Positions 16,672 to 25,619 of a stretch of 64,000 nt of DNA are shown one piece after another. Source of the stretch: Pigmentiphaga sp. NML080357 (GTDB lineage Bacteria > Pseudomonadota > Gammaproteobacteria > Burkholderiales > Burkholderiaceae_B); contig NZ_NINW01000025.1 in NCBI RefSeq assembly GCF_002188465.1, forward strand, positions 62,001 through 126,000, read 5' to 3'. Under the pieces are notes generated by a model. The model was not told where the DNA came from. It searched no databases and saw nothing but the letters and a program-made list of their open reading frames with translations. Position numbers and translations under genes: made by a program. Position 1 is the stretch's first letter, and each line of letters begins with the position of its first letter.

Positions 16672-17442
16672 ATGCTGCTGTATTCGAAGGTCGCCCTCAT
16701 CACCGGTGCCGCCACGGGCATCGGGCGGGCCAGTGCATTGCTTTTCGCGCGCGAGGGGGCCCGGATCGCCATTGCCGACATCAACCGGCCCGATGCCGAA
16801 CGCACCGTGGCGGACATAGAAAAAGAGGGCGGCCAGGCCTGCTTCGTGGAATGCGACCTGCGCCAGACCGGACGGATCGCCGACGCCGTGGACGAGACGG
16901 TCCGCCGCTATGGCCGCCTGGACGTGTTCTTCCACAATGCCGGCGTGGCCGGGCCCGGCCTGCTCGAGCATACGACGGAAGCGCAGTACGACCAGGTCAT
17001 GGACATACACCTGAAGGCAGGGTTCTTCGGCGCCAAGTACGCGCTGCCGCATTTGCGCCGCGCGGGAGGCGGGTCCATTCTCTTCACGGCATCAGGCCTG
17101 GGATTGCGGCCGTCCCGGCAGTCCCCGGCGTACTCGGCGTCGAAGGCCGGCCTGCTGATGCTGGCGCGGGCGCTGGCCGTGGCGCATGCCGAGGACGGCA
17201 TCCGGGTGAACGCGATTTGTCCCGGCCCAATCGACAGCACCCCTCTCTGGCAGGGCGTGCTGGCGCGCAACCCCGACATCGTCGCCGATTCCTATGCCGA
17301 GATGAACCGGCAGGTACGGCCGATCAAGCGACTCGGGAATCCCGAGGAAATGGCGCGGGCGGCACTCTTTCTGGTGGCGCCCGAGAATTCGTACATAACC
17401 GGCGTGGCGCTGCCCGTCGATGGCGGAGGCGCGATGAGCTGA
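16672..17442 (+). CDS. Short-chain dehydrogenase/reductase (second of two)
   Basis: A 256-residue classical SDR with TGAATGIG (11-18), S141 and YSASK (Y154, K158); the usual NNAG reads HNAG (88-91), a tolerated change. D36 at the end of strand 2 (IAIAD) suggests NAD(H) preference. The ATG at 16672 has GGAG at 16662-16665; an in-frame ATG at 16660 would add four residues and has no clear ribosome binding site. It lies 41 bp after the first SDR and 71 bp before the Bug receptor. Two consecutive SDRs suggest successive alcohol or hydroxyacid oxidations; the substrate is unknown. Confidence 0.85.
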   Translation: MLLYSKVALITGAATGIGRASALLFAREGARIAIADINRPDAERTVADIEKEGGQACFVECDLRQTGRIADAVDETVRRYGRLDVFFHNAGVAGPGLLEHTTEAQYDQVMDIHLKAGFFGAKYALPHLRRAGGGSILFTASGLGLRPSRQSPAYSASKAGLLMLARALAVAHAEDGIRVNAICPGPIDSTPLWQGVLARNPDIVADSYAEMNRQVRPIKRLGNPEEMARAALFLVAPENSYITGVALPVDGGGAMS

Positions 17443-17513
17443 CCCGGCCACCGCCGGCACGAACCGGGACGACCACCGGGGCCGGACGCATAACTACACC
17501 GTTGGAGACGATC

Positions 17514-18491
17514 ATGAATGGCAACCGGCGATGGACAGGCGCTTGCGGCGTGCTGGCGCTTTGCGTGACGACGGCGGCTTGGGCGGCCGGCCAGGACTAC
17601 CCGAACAAACCCGTGACGCTGGTGATAGGTTTCGCGCCCGGCGGCGGCAACGACGTCATGGGAAGGCTGCTTGCCGAGCACCTGCGGGCCGAACTGGGCC
17701 AGCCCGTGGTGGTCGAGAACAAGGCGGGGGCCGACGGTGCCATTGCGGCGCAGTTCGTGGCCAAGGCGGTTCCCGACGGCTACACGCTGTTGAGCGGTTC
17801 GAGCGGCATGATGGCCTACAACCCGGGCCTGAAGCCGGCACTGGCCTACGACCCGACGAAGGACTTCGTGCCGATCACGATGATCGGGTACAGCCAGTTG
17901 CTGTTCTCGGTGCCCCAGGGCCTGCCCGTCCATTCCCTGGCCGATCTCGTCAAGCTCGCCAAGTCCAAGCCGGGCCGCCTCTTCTATGCGTCGCCTTCGT
18001 CGCCGCATCAGGTGGCGTTCGAGGCTTTCAAGCAGAAGACCGGAATCGACATCCAGCAGGTGCCCTACAAGGGGTCCGGCCCGGCCATTCTCGCCGCGGT
18101 CTCGGGCGAGGTCCAGGTCCTGGTATCTTCGGTGTCGGATGCGTTGCCGCAGATCCGGGCCGGCAAGCTGCGCCCGCTGGCCGTGACGGGCAAGGAGCGC
18201 AGCGGTTTCGTCAAGGACGTTCCCACGGTGATCGAGCAAGGCGTGGATTTCGAAAGCGCATCGTGGATCGGCCTCTACGCCCCCGCCGGGACGCCCGCCG
18301 CCGTTGCCGACAGGCTGTATCGCGCCGTCTCCAAGGTGCTGGCGTCGGAGAAGTTCAAGGAGGGCTGCGTGGCGGTCGGCTACGAAATGAGCCCACTCAT
18401 GCCGCCGGCCGAGTTCGCCGCCTTTCAGCGCGAGGAGCTGTCCCGCTGGACCAAGGTGATCAATGACCTGAACCTGCGGATAGGCAATTGA
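17514..18491 (+). CDS. Bug-family periplasmic solute receptor (TctC-like)
   Basis: A 325-residue Bug receptor (tripartite tricarboxylate transporter substrate-binding family). It has a signal peptide ending near AWA-AGQDYPNKPVTLVIGF and the hallmark strand-loop motifs GFAPGGGNDVMGR and ENKAGADGAIAA, with PDGYTLL after them. These receptors usually bind carboxylates or other small organic acids in the periplasm. The ATG at 17514 has GGAG 8 bp upstream. No TctA/TctB membrane genes are in the window. It is the last enzyme-linked gene before the LysR regulator of this cluster. Confidence 0.9.
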   Translation: MNGNRRWTGACGVLALCVTTAAWAAGQDYPNKPVTLVIGFAPGGGNDVMGRLLAEHLRAELGQPVVVENKAGADGAIAAQFVAKAVPDGYTLLSGSSGMMAYNPGLKPALAYDPTKDFVPITMIGYSQLLFSVPQGLPVHSLADLVKLAKSKPGRLFYASPSSPHQVAFEAFKQKTGIDIQQVPYKGSGPAILAAVSGEVQVLVSSVSDALPQIRAGKLRPLAVTGKERSGFVKDVPTVIEQGVDFESASWIGLYAPAGTPAAVADRLYRAVSKVLASEKFKEGCVAVGYEMSPLMPPAEFAAFQREELSRWTKVINDLNLRIGN

Positions 18492-18604
18492 TCCGCCGGG
18501 ATCCCCTGGCCGGCCGTATCGCGGGCGCGGGGCCGGGGAAGGCGCCAGGATAGGCGATGACGCCGATTGGCTGCGGCGGCCGCTCATGGCAATATCCGGC
18601 GACC

Positions 18605-19534
18605 ATGAGAAAATTGCCTCCGATGAATGCCGTCAGGGTGTTCGAGGTTGCCGCACGGCATGTCAATTTCACCAAGGCGGCCGAAGAATTGCACGTCACG
18701 CATGGCGCGGTCAGCCGGCAGGTGGCGCTGCTCGAGGCCTGGCTGGGGGTGCCGCTTTTCTTGCGGTCGGCATCGCAACTGGCATTGACCGAGGCCGGCC
18801 GGGACTACCTCGAGCAGGTGACGATGGGGCTGGACCTGATCGCCGTGGCATCGATGCAGGCCCGGCAGCGGTCGGCCAGGGCCGGCCTGCGCATCAATGC
18901 GCCGCCTACTTTCATGATGCGCTGGCTGATTCCCAGGCTCTCGCGCTTCCAGCGGCGGCGGCCGGAAATCGACGTGCGCCTGACCACGTCGATCGCGCCG
19001 GTCAATTTCCAGGAGCACGGCTACGACCTCGCCATACGCAGCGCCTACGCGCCGCTGCCCAATTGCAATTCGATACCCGTGGTCAGCGAGATGGTCGTGC
19101 CCGTCTGCCACGTCGACCTGCTGGAATGGCCGGGGCTGGAGCGGCCGGAAGACCTGGCGCGGCATACCTTGCTGAGCTATGCCACGGAGTCGTACTCCTG
19201 GTCGGAATGGCTGCATGGAGTGGGGTGCAACCACGTCCGGCCGGCGAGCATCCTGAGCTTCGAGCAGATGTATTTCTCGCTGCAGGCGACCATGGAAGGC
19301 CTGGGCGTCATGCTGGTGCCGCTGTTCCTCGTCATCGACGACATCATCGCGGGCAGGCTGGCGGTGCCGCTCGATACGCCGCCGATCAAGCGGCGCACCT
19401 ACTATGCCAGTCATCCCCACCTTCCCGCGGAGAGCCGGGCGGTGCGCACCTTCTGCGACTGGCTGGCCGGCGAGGGAGCCGATACCGAGCAGTCGCTGGC
19501 GGCGTGGATGCGGTCGCGAGGCTGGAGCACCTGA
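18605..19534 (+). CDS. LysR-family regulator (GcvA-like)
   Basis: A 309-residue LysR regulator. The winged helix is at the N-terminus (MRKLPPMNAVRVFEVAARHVNFTKAAEEL then HGAVSRQVALLE), followed by a linker helix and an effector domain from about residue 90 (RINAPPTFMMRWLIPRLSRF). The ATG at 18605 matches the family start exactly. It is a close paralogue of the LysR at 35156-36085, same length, and both neighbour a Bug gene. It is likely to control the nitrilase-SDR-Bug operon just upstream. It converges with CoA ligase 1, 12 bp apart, with no terminator seen. Confidence 0.9.
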   Translation: MRKLPPMNAVRVFEVAARHVNFTKAAEELHVTHGAVSRQVALLEAWLGVPLFLRSASQLALTEAGRDYLEQVTMGLDLIAVASMQARQRSARAGLRINAPPTFMMRWLIPRLSRFQRRRPEIDVRLTTSIAPVNFQEHGYDLAIRSAYAPLPNCNSIPVVSEMVVPVCHVDLLEWPGLERPEDLARHTLLSYATESYSWSEWLHGVGCNHVRPASILSFEQMYFSLQATMEGLGVMLVPLFLVIDDIIAGRLAVPLDTPPIKRRTYYASHPHLPAESRAVRTFCDWLAGEGADTEQSLAAWMRSRGWST

Positions 19535-19546
19535 CCGGCGCCGCAG

Positions 19547-21139
19547 TCAGGCTCTTCCCGGGCGCGAGCGACGCCGGGCCGGCGCGCCGGCGCCGTGGAC
19601 TTCCAGCTGCGAGCGGTAAGCCTCCTGCAGTTCCTGCTTCTTGACCTTTCCCAGCGGCGTGCGGGGCAGGCCGTCCACGAACATGAACTGGCCCGGAACC
19701 TGGCCGGCCGGCAGGCGGCCACGGCAGAACTCCGCGATGGCGGGCAGGGGCGGCGCAAGGCCGTCGGGGACCAGCACGGCCAGCAGCGCCTCTCCGGATA
19801 CGGGATCGGGCACGCCCACCACCGCGGCCTCGGCAATGCCGGGGCACTGGCACAGGATGTCCTCGACCGTCTTCGTATAGACGTTCATGCCGCGCGCGGC
19901 GACCACTTCCACCTTGCGGTCCAGGATGTAGAGAAAGCCGTCGTCGTCGATGCGGCCGATATCGCCGGTATGGAATGCTGCCTGGCGGAAAACCCGGGTC
20001 TCCTCCTCGGGAAGGCCGAGATAGCCGTCGGCGACCTGCGGTCCCGACACGACGATCTCGCCGGTCCCACCGGCCGGCACCTCGTTGCCGGCATCGTCGA
20101 GCAGCGTGAGCCGCGTGCCGGGCAGGACCCTGCCGGCCGCCTTGAGCAACTCGGGGCGATCCGTCACGGCCCGGCGGTGCGCCGCCTCGTCCAGGATGGC
20201 AATGTAGGGCGAGGTCTCCGTCAGGCCATAGCACTGGTGGAAACCGGCGTGCGGGAAGGCGGCCATCGCGGCGCGCAGGGTGGGCTCGTCCAGCGGCGAG
20301 GTGCCATAGCTGATCAGGCGCAGGCTGCGCAGGTCGTAGCGGTCGACGGAGGCTTCCCTGAGGATGCGGACGATCATGCCAGGCAGCAGGCTCGCGATGG
20401 TGACGCCGTGGCGCTCGATGGCATCGAGCACGTCCTCGGGGGAGGCGTCCTTCAGGTAGACGTGCGCGCCTCCGAACATGCTGACCACGGTCGCCTTGAG
20501 ATCCGTCGAGTGATACATGGGCGAGACATGGAGATAGATGTCCTCCGGCGCGGGTGCCATCACGCGGGCGAGCTGCAGCGCGTTGGCGACGATGTTGCGG
20601 TGGGTGAGCCGGACTCCCTTGCCGCGGCCGGTGGTGCCGCCGGTATAGAGACACAACGCAAGATCGCCTTCCCGTACCGGATGCGGCGCGGCCGGTCGCG
20701 CCTCGGCCAGCAGGGCGTCCGTGCTTGGAATGCCGGAGGCGTCGGGAGCGGCGCCCACGCAGACGGCTCGCCCGCGCCATGGGGCAAGCTGCGCCTGGTC
20801 CAGCAGGTAGGCGAGTTCCTCGTCCACCATCAGCATCCGGCAGCCCGACTGCTCGAGCATCCAGGCGATGTCGCCGCCGGTGAGCCGGAAATTCATGGGA
20901 ATCGGCACGATGCCGGACCAGTACCCGCCCAGCAGCAACTGGGCGTGCGAGACGGAGTTCCGGCAAAGCGTGGCGAACCGCTCGCCCGGATGCAGCCCCA
21001 GCGACCGAAGCATGCCGGCGTTGCGTGCGACGCGCTCGATGAGCTGCCTCCAGCTGAGGCTGCCGGCCGACGCATGGATCGCCGCCCGGTGCCCATGCGC
21101 CCGGGCCGTGCTCTGCAAGAGGTCGGGAAGCGTCAGCAA
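19547..21139 (-). CDS. Acyl-CoA/aryl-CoA ligase 1 (AMP-forming, ANL superfamily)
   Basis: A 530-residue AMP-forming ligase that would activate a carboxylic acid to its CoA thioester. The P-loop YTGGTTGRGKG is at 165-175, YGLTETSP near 304-311, and the C-terminal catalytic lysine is K498 in LGKVKKQ. It is a paralogue of ligase 2 (28391-29938). The hinge motif differs: ligase 2 has the canonical DRKKDMVITGGENVY, whereas here 407-421 reads DRKVEVVAARGMNVY, losing the hinge acid and the double glycine. Activity or specificity may therefore be altered. It is the last gene of the nine-gene minus-strand cluster, 63 bp after the UbiD gene. Confidence 0.85.
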   Translation of the reverse strand: MLTLPDLLQSTARAHGHRAAIHASAGSLSWRQLIERVARNAGMLRSLGLHPGERFATLCRNSVSHAQLLLGGYWSGIVPIPMNFRLTGGDIAWMLEQSGCRMLMVDEELAYLLDQAQLAPWRGRAVCVGAAPDASGIPSTDALLAEARPAAPHPVREGDLALCLYTGGTTGRGKGVRLTHRNIVANALQLARVMAPAPEDIYLHVSPMYHSTDLKATVVSMFGGAHVYLKDASPEDVLDAIERHGVTIASLLPGMIVRILREASVDRYDLRSLRLISYGTSPLDEPTLRAAMAAFPHAGFHQCYGLTETSPYIAILDEAAHRRAVTDRPELLKAAGRVLPGTRLTLLDDAGNEVPAGGTGEIVVSGPQVADGYLGLPEEETRVFRQAAFHTGDIGRIDDDGFLYILDRKVEVVAARGMNVYTKTVEDILCQCPGIAEAAVVGVPDPVSGEALLAVLVPDGLAPPLPAIAEFCRGRLPAGQVPGQFMFVDGLPRTPLGKVKKQELQEAYRSQLEVHGAGAPARRRSRPGRA

Positions 21140-21178
21140 GCGTGGACTCCCGTCACGTCGAGGTACATCGAATGAAAG

Positions 21179-21198
21179 CCTGCGCGTAAGCGCGCAGG
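21179..21198 (-). repeat. Hairpin between ubiD-like gene and ligase 1
   Basis: CCTGCGCG (21179-21186) and CGCGCAGG (21191-21198) form a perfect 8-bp stem with a 4-base loop in the 63-bp gap. No T run follows on the minus strand, so it is not a classical terminator; it could be an mRNA-processing or stabilising stem within the operon. Function is inferred only. Confidence 0.45.
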
Positions 21199-21202
21199 AG
21201 GT

Positions 21203-22615
21203 CTATGCCTCGCGCCACGAGCCGGGGGCAATGTCCGATCTTACCGCCTCGACGTCGACCGCATCGCTTCCCGGCACGCCGATGCGCAGGAACTGTTCCG
21301 GCGGGGCGTCGACCGGCTTGGTGGCGTCCAGTCCCAGCTTGGATCCGATCCCGCCCCGCGACGTGGGGTCCAGCCTGGAGGCCCGGCAGTTGCCCACGAC
21401 GACCAGGTCCCGGTCCGCCTGGAAGCGCGTGGCGACCGCCCATTCGACCTCCTGCGGATCATAGATGTCTATGTCCTCGTCCACCACGATGACCTGCTTG
21501 ACGTCGTGATGCATGGCGAAGGCGCTGAAGATGACGTTCTTGGCGCTGCCTTCGTGCAGCTTCTTCATTTGCACGTACAAATGGTAGCGGCCGACCCCGC
21601 CGGGGGCCAGGTGCACGTTCGTCACGTTGGGAAAGATGCGCTGCATGGTCGTGAGGAAACTGGCTTCCCGCGCGACCGCGCCAAGCAGGATGTGCTCCGT
21701 GCCGCCGCCTATGATGGTGTGGAATAGCGGCGATCGCCGGTGGGTCACGGCATCGATCTCGATGACGAAGCGGTCGCCTCGCGGCCCGTAGTACTGCGTG
21801 AATTCCCCGAACGGACCCTCGGGCTCGCGCACGTTGGGCAGGATGCGTCCCTCGAGCACGATCTCGGCCTCGGCCGGAACGCGCAGCTCATTGGTCAGGC
21901 ACTTGACGACGCGCACCGGCTCGCCCCGCAGCGCGCCGGCGACCTCGAGCTCGTCCTGGTCCATGGCCACGATGGCCTGCGACGCCATGAGCGTGAGCGG
22001 ATCCACGCCGATGGCGATCGCGATCGGCAAGGGCTTGCCGGCTTTCTCGCAGAGACTCAGGAAGGTGCCGGTGTCGCGCGAAGAGACCGAGACGCCCATC
22101 CGGTTTCCGCCCTTCAGGTGGCACCGGTTGATCGACACGTTCTGCCGGCCGGTGTTGGGATTGCTGCTGATCAGCAGGCCCGCGGTGAGATAGGCGCCTC
22201 CGTCGTGCTCGTTGTGTATCGGGGCGGGGAGCAGCCTGCCGATGTCGATATCGCCGCGATGGATGACCTCCTGCACCGGCGCCTCGCCCACTTCTTCGCA
22301 AGGCATCGGGTTGCCCACCGCCTGCTGATAGCGCTTGAGCAGGCCGGCGGGGGCCACGCCCATCGCGTCGGCGATCCACTCGCGCCGCGACACGATGCCC
22401 GAGAGCACGGGGATGCGATGGCCTTCCGGGGAAGGAAAGAACGTCGCCTGGCGGCCGTCCAGCTTCGAGGCGATGGCGGCAATTTCAAACCGCAGGGACT
22501 TGCCTGCCTGGATGAGCGCCAGCCTGTCGTTGGCGGCCAGGCGGTCCAGCCATCCGCGCAGCGTCGTGACGGGCGGGGAGCCGTTGCGTGGTCCGGTGTG
22601 TGCGGCATCTGCCAT
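21203..22615 (-). CDS. UbiD-family prenylated-FMN decarboxylase
   Basis: A 470-residue UbiD-family enzyme, which (de)carboxylates aromatic or alpha,beta-unsaturated acids with prenylated FMN. The catalytic Arg-Glu-Glu triad appears as R164 in INRCHLKGGNRMG and E266/E271 in EPEGPFGEF; the 102- and 5-residue spacings match the 173/277/282 spacing of fungal Fdc1. The N-terminal region starts at residue 17 with TLRGWLDRL. The prenyltransferase UbiX must come from elsewhere. In this operon it would fit as the last step, removing the carboxylate of a hydroxybenzoate formed by the neighbouring aldehyde dehydrogenase. ALDH lies 30 bp upstream. Confidence 0.88.
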   Translation of the reverse strand: MADAAHTGPRNGSPPVTTLRGWLDRLAANDRLALIQAGKSLRFEIAAIASKLDGRQATFFPSPEGHRIPVLSGIVSRREWIADAMGVAPAGLLKRYQQAVGNPMPCEEVGEAPVQEVIHRGDIDIGRLLPAPIHNEHDGGAYLTAGLLISSNPNTGRQNVSINRCHLKGGNRMGVSVSSRDTGTFLSLCEKAGKPLPIAIAIGVDPLTLMASQAIVAMDQDELEVAGALRGEPVRVVKCLTNELRVPAEAEIVLEGRILPNVREPEGPFGEFTQYYGPRGDRFVIEIDAVTHRRSPLFHTIIGGGTEHILLGAVAREASFLTTMQRIFPNVTNVHLAPGGVGRYHLYVQMKKLHEGSAKNVIFSAFAMHHDVKQVIVVDEDIDIYDPQEVEWAVATRFQADRDLVVVGNCRASRLDPTSRGGIGSKLGLDATKPVDAPPEQFLRIGVPGSDAVDVEAVRSDIAPGSWREA

Positions 22616-22645
22616 GGAGCACTCCTGAGGGCGAGAGAAAAGGAA

Positions 22646-24088
22646 CTAGAAGTGGGAGGTTTGCACGACGAGGCGGGTGGTCTGGTAGGCTTCGAGACCT
22701 TCGGTGGCCCCCTCGCTGCCGTAGCCGCTTTCCTTGACACCGCCCCACGGCGTTTCCGGCCCGTTGATGAAAAACGTGTTCAGGCCCAGCATGCCCGTGT
22801 CCATCCTCTCGGAAAGCCGCAACTGCCGGCTGCCGTCGCGAGTGAAGGCGTAGGCCGCCAATCCGTAGGGAAGCGCGTTCGCCTGTTCGATGACGGCTTC
22901 TTCGTCGCGAAAGGGCAGCAGCAAGGCGATGGGGCCGAAGGGCTCTTCGCGCATGGCGCGGGCCTGGGCCGGCACGTCCGAGAACACCGTGGGGGCGAAG
23001 AAGTTTCCTGCCCGGTCGAGACGCTCGCCGCCCGCGACCAGCCGGGCGCCGGCGTATTTCAGGTCGGCCACCGCGTTCTCGATCGCCGCCAGCCGTCGCG
23101 TGTTCGCCAGCGGTCCCATCTGCGTTCCCTCGTCCAGGCCGGGGCCGATCTTCAGCCCCGCGGCCGCCTGGGCGAAGGCGCCGGCGAAGTGTTCATAGAT
23201 GCGCTCGTGCACGTAGAAGCGGGTCGGCGATACGCACACCTGGCCGGCGTTGCGGTATTTGCTGGCGACGCACAGGCGCACGACCGCGTCCACGTCGACA
23301 TCGTCGAAAACCAGGACCGGAGCATGGCCGCCCAGCTCCATGGTGATGGGCTTGATCGCTGCGGCGGCCAGCCCAGCCAGCTGGCGTCCGACCGCGGTCG
23401 AGCCGGTGAAGGACACCTTGCGGACGACAGGCGATGCGATGAGGTGGCTGGAAATCTCGGCCGGCACGCCGCATACCAGGTTGATCACGCCGCGGGGCAC
23501 GCCGGCTTCGGCGAATGCGCGGACCATCTCGATCGCCGTGGCCGGCGCCTCTTCGGGAGCCTTGAGTATGCAGCAGCATCCCGCCGCCAGGGATGCCCCC
23601 AGCTTGCGGGCCGGCGTGGTTGCCGGGAAGTTCCAGGGCGAGAAGGCGGCGGCCACGCCTATCGGGCGTTTCAGGACGTTCTGCCGGATGCCGGCGGGTC
23701 CGCCGACGATGCGCCCGTAGCCTCGCCGTCCCTCCTCGGCCATCCATTCGATGTGCGCGGCGGCGCCGTCGACCTCGACGAGGGCCTCGGCAAGCGGCTT
23801 GCCTTCCTCGCGCGTCAGGAGACGCGCGATGCGGTCCCGGCGGCCGCGCATCAGTTCTGCGGCGCGCCGCAGGATGCGGCCGCGTTCCACTGCCGGGGTC
23901 GTGCTCCAGCCCGGCCAGGCCGCGGCCGCCGACTGCAGCGCCCGGTCCAGGTCCGCCGGCGTGGCCGAGGGGAGCTCTCCCATGGGCTGCCCGGTGGCCG
24001 GGTCGACGACCGGGATGGTGTCGCGGCCCTCGCCGCCTATCCATTGGCCGTCGATGTAGAGTTTCAGATCCGGATGTTCGATGGACAT
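22646..24088 (-). CDS. NAD(P)+-dependent aldehyde dehydrogenase
   Basis: A 480-residue ALDH superfamily enzyme oxidising an aldehyde to its acid. Key residues: N153 in SPWNFP, the Rossmann motif FTGSTAVG (228-235), general base E251 in MELGGHAP and nucleophile C285 in NAGQVCVSP. Overall it resembles the succinate-semialdehyde/benzaldehyde dehydrogenase branch, where substrate range is wide. It lies between the DpgC-like gene (34 bp upstream) and the UbiD gene (30 bp downstream). In the inferred pathway it oxidises the aryl aldehyde made by a thiamine-diphosphate decarboxylase. Confidence 0.9.
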   Translation of the reverse strand: MSIEHPDLKLYIDGQWIGGEGRDTIPVVDPATGQPMGELPSATPADLDRALQSAAAAWPGWSTTPAVERGRILRRAAELMRGRRDRIARLLTREEGKPLAEALVEVDGAAAHIEWMAEEGRRGYGRIVGGPAGIRQNVLKRPIGVAAAFSPWNFPATTPARKLGASLAAGCCCILKAPEEAPATAIEMVRAFAEAGVPRGVINLVCGVPAEISSHLIASPVVRKVSFTGSTAVGRQLAGLAAAAIKPITMELGGHAPVLVFDDVDVDAVVRLCVASKYRNAGQVCVSPTRFYVHERIYEHFAGAFAQAAAGLKIGPGLDEGTQMGPLANTRRLAAIENAVADLKYAGARLVAGGERLDRAGNFFAPTVFSDVPAQARAMREEPFGPIALLLPFRDEEAVIEQANALPYGLAAYAFTRDGSRQLRLSERMDTGMLGLNTFFINGPETPWGGVKESGYGSEGATEGLEAYQTTRLVVQTSHF

Positions 24089-24122
24089 GCATGCCTCTCT
24101 GGGGACGCGGTCCGGAAAGCCG

Positions 24123-25559
24123 TCAGAGCTTGCGCTCTTTGGCGTTCCAGTTCTTTTCGAGGTTGTTGATGAGGTCTTCGCTCAGGTGGCAGAAGGCCTG
24201 CTCCCGCGCGTAGGTGACGAGGTATTGCCGAAGGACCTCCATGGGCTCGGCCTGGGCGCGCAGCGCCTTGCGGTTCGCGCTGATGCTGACCATGCCGGCG
24301 CCCAGCGCGTTGGCCGCGCAGCGTTCGACCGCCTGTTCGATTTCCCCGGGCGGCACCACTTCGCTGACGAGCGTGCGGCCCTCGGGAGTCTCCACCTTGA
24401 ACAGCTTGTCGAACATGATGGCCTGGCGCGCCAGCGCCTCGCCCGTGAAGCGCGGCAGCCGCAGGTTGGCGAGGCCGGGAATGATTCCTTCCTTGCGCGC
24501 AGGCAGGCTGAAGAAGGAGCCGGATTCCGCGATCACGTAATCGGCCACGAGCAGCAATTGGCACCCGCCGCCTATCGCGAACGTTTCGATGACCGCCACC
24601 CACGGTTTCTCGACGGTGGATTCGGGCTCGTCCAGCGGTGCGTCCAGGCTGTCCGGCCCGGGGGGCAGGATGCCGCGGTGGACCTTGTTGAAGAAGCCCA
24701 TGTTCTTGGTCAGGAAACCCAGGTACGATTTCTTGCCGCGATAGATGTGGGTCAGGTTGATGCCGGCCGAGAACACGCGCCGGCCGGCATACTTCGGGTG
24801 GTCGACCACGCCCCCGCGCATGACGCCCAGCCGCAGGTCGGGATGCATGAGGATGAGGTCGGTCGCCATCTCAAAGGGCACCATGGTGGTGTCGTCCTCG
24901 GCATTCAGGTAGCGCAGGTTCTGGAACGTCAGGAATCCGGCCTGGGCCTTGGCCTCGACCAATGCCTTGTCCAGCTGGACGCGCCCGGTCTTGCGGAATT
25001 CGTCCAGGTATTCGAACGACTGCGGCAAGGGCCTGAGCATGGTTCGTATCAGGTGCGAGCCGATGGCCCGGTCGGTAAAGAGGTGGCTGAAGAAAAGGCC
25101 CTGGTTGATTTCCAGCCCGTCCTTGTCCTTTTGCAGCAGTTCGCTTTCCGCCCGCAGTTCCTCTTCGCTGGGCAGGATGCCGGGCAGCCGCGCCGCGGCT
25201 TGCCAGGCCAGTTCATCCACTCGCAGCGGCCGCGTCCCGTTGTTCGTCAGGTCCCGGTAAAGGGGGTGGGCATGGTGCCGGAAGAAGCGCCACGCTGCGT
25301 CGGCCATCAGGTGGAAGATCACGTGCGCCACGTCCTTCTGCGTGGCGTCGCGGGCCGATTTGAGCGGAAGGCGGCTCAGCAGCTGCCGTCCCTGGCGGCA
25401 CACGGATCGGACCAGGGCCGAGTCCTCATCCAGCGTCGACGGCGCCGGCCGTTCCTCCCATGCCCGGGCGGCTTGCAGGAACTGCGAGGTCGCGTCCCGC
25501 GGCAACCCCGACGCGTCGATCCGTTGCTGGCGTTCGTTCAGGGGAATGTGTTCGATCAT
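24123..25559 (-). CDS. DpgC-like cofactor-free arylacetyl-CoA dioxygenase (crotonase fold)
   Basis: A 478-residue crotonase-superfamily protein with a long helical N-terminal region (about 1-195), unlike ordinary 260-residue enoyl-CoA hydratases. The domain layout and the motifs FSAGINL (263-269), VEKPWVAVIETFAIGGGCQLLLVAD (broken here: VEKPW 316-320; AIGGGCQ 328-334), FSLPARKEGIIPG and NLRLPRF match DpgC, the 3,5-dihydroxyphenylacetyl-CoA 1,2-dioxygenase of glycopeptide biosynthesis, which uses O2 without metal or flavin and yields an arylglyoxylate plus CoA. AGINL and GGG supply the oxyanion hole. Here it sits in a catabolic operon, between the thiamine-diphosphate enzyme and ALDH genes. 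Substrate is inferred from homology only. Confidence 0.78.
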   Translation of the reverse strand: MIEHIPLNERQQRIDASGLPRDATSQFLQAARAWEERPAPSTLDEDSALVRSVCRQGRQLLSRLPLKSARDATQKDVAHVIFHLMADAAWRFFRHHAHPLYRDLTNNGTRPLRVDELAWQAAARLPGILPSEEELRAESELLQKDKDGLEINQGLFFSHLFTDRAIGSHLIRTMLRPLPQSFEYLDEFRKTGRVQLDKALVEAKAQAGFLTFQNLRYLNAEDDTTMVPFEMATDLILMHPDLRLGVMRGGVVDHPKYAGRRVFSAGINLTHIYRGKKSYLGFLTKNMGFFNKVHRGILPPGPDSLDAPLDEPESTVEKPWVAVIETFAIGGGCQLLLVADYVIAESGSFFSLPARKEGIIPGLANLRLPRFTGEALARQAIMFDKLFKVETPEGRTLVSEVVPPGEIEQAVERCAANALGAGMVSISANRKALRAQAEPMEVLRQYLVTYAREQAFCHLSEDLINNLEKNWNAKERKL

Positions 25560-25619
25560 GTCATGCTCCGTTCATGCAATGGATGGGACCGCGGGGTGCG
25601 CCGGACGAGGGGCCGCATC

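Noticed and set aside
24123-25559. Ordinary enoyl-CoA hydratase
   Set aside because: At 478 residues, with a helical N-terminal extension and DpgC-type FSAGINL and AIGGGCQ motifs, it does not fit the 260-residue hydratases.
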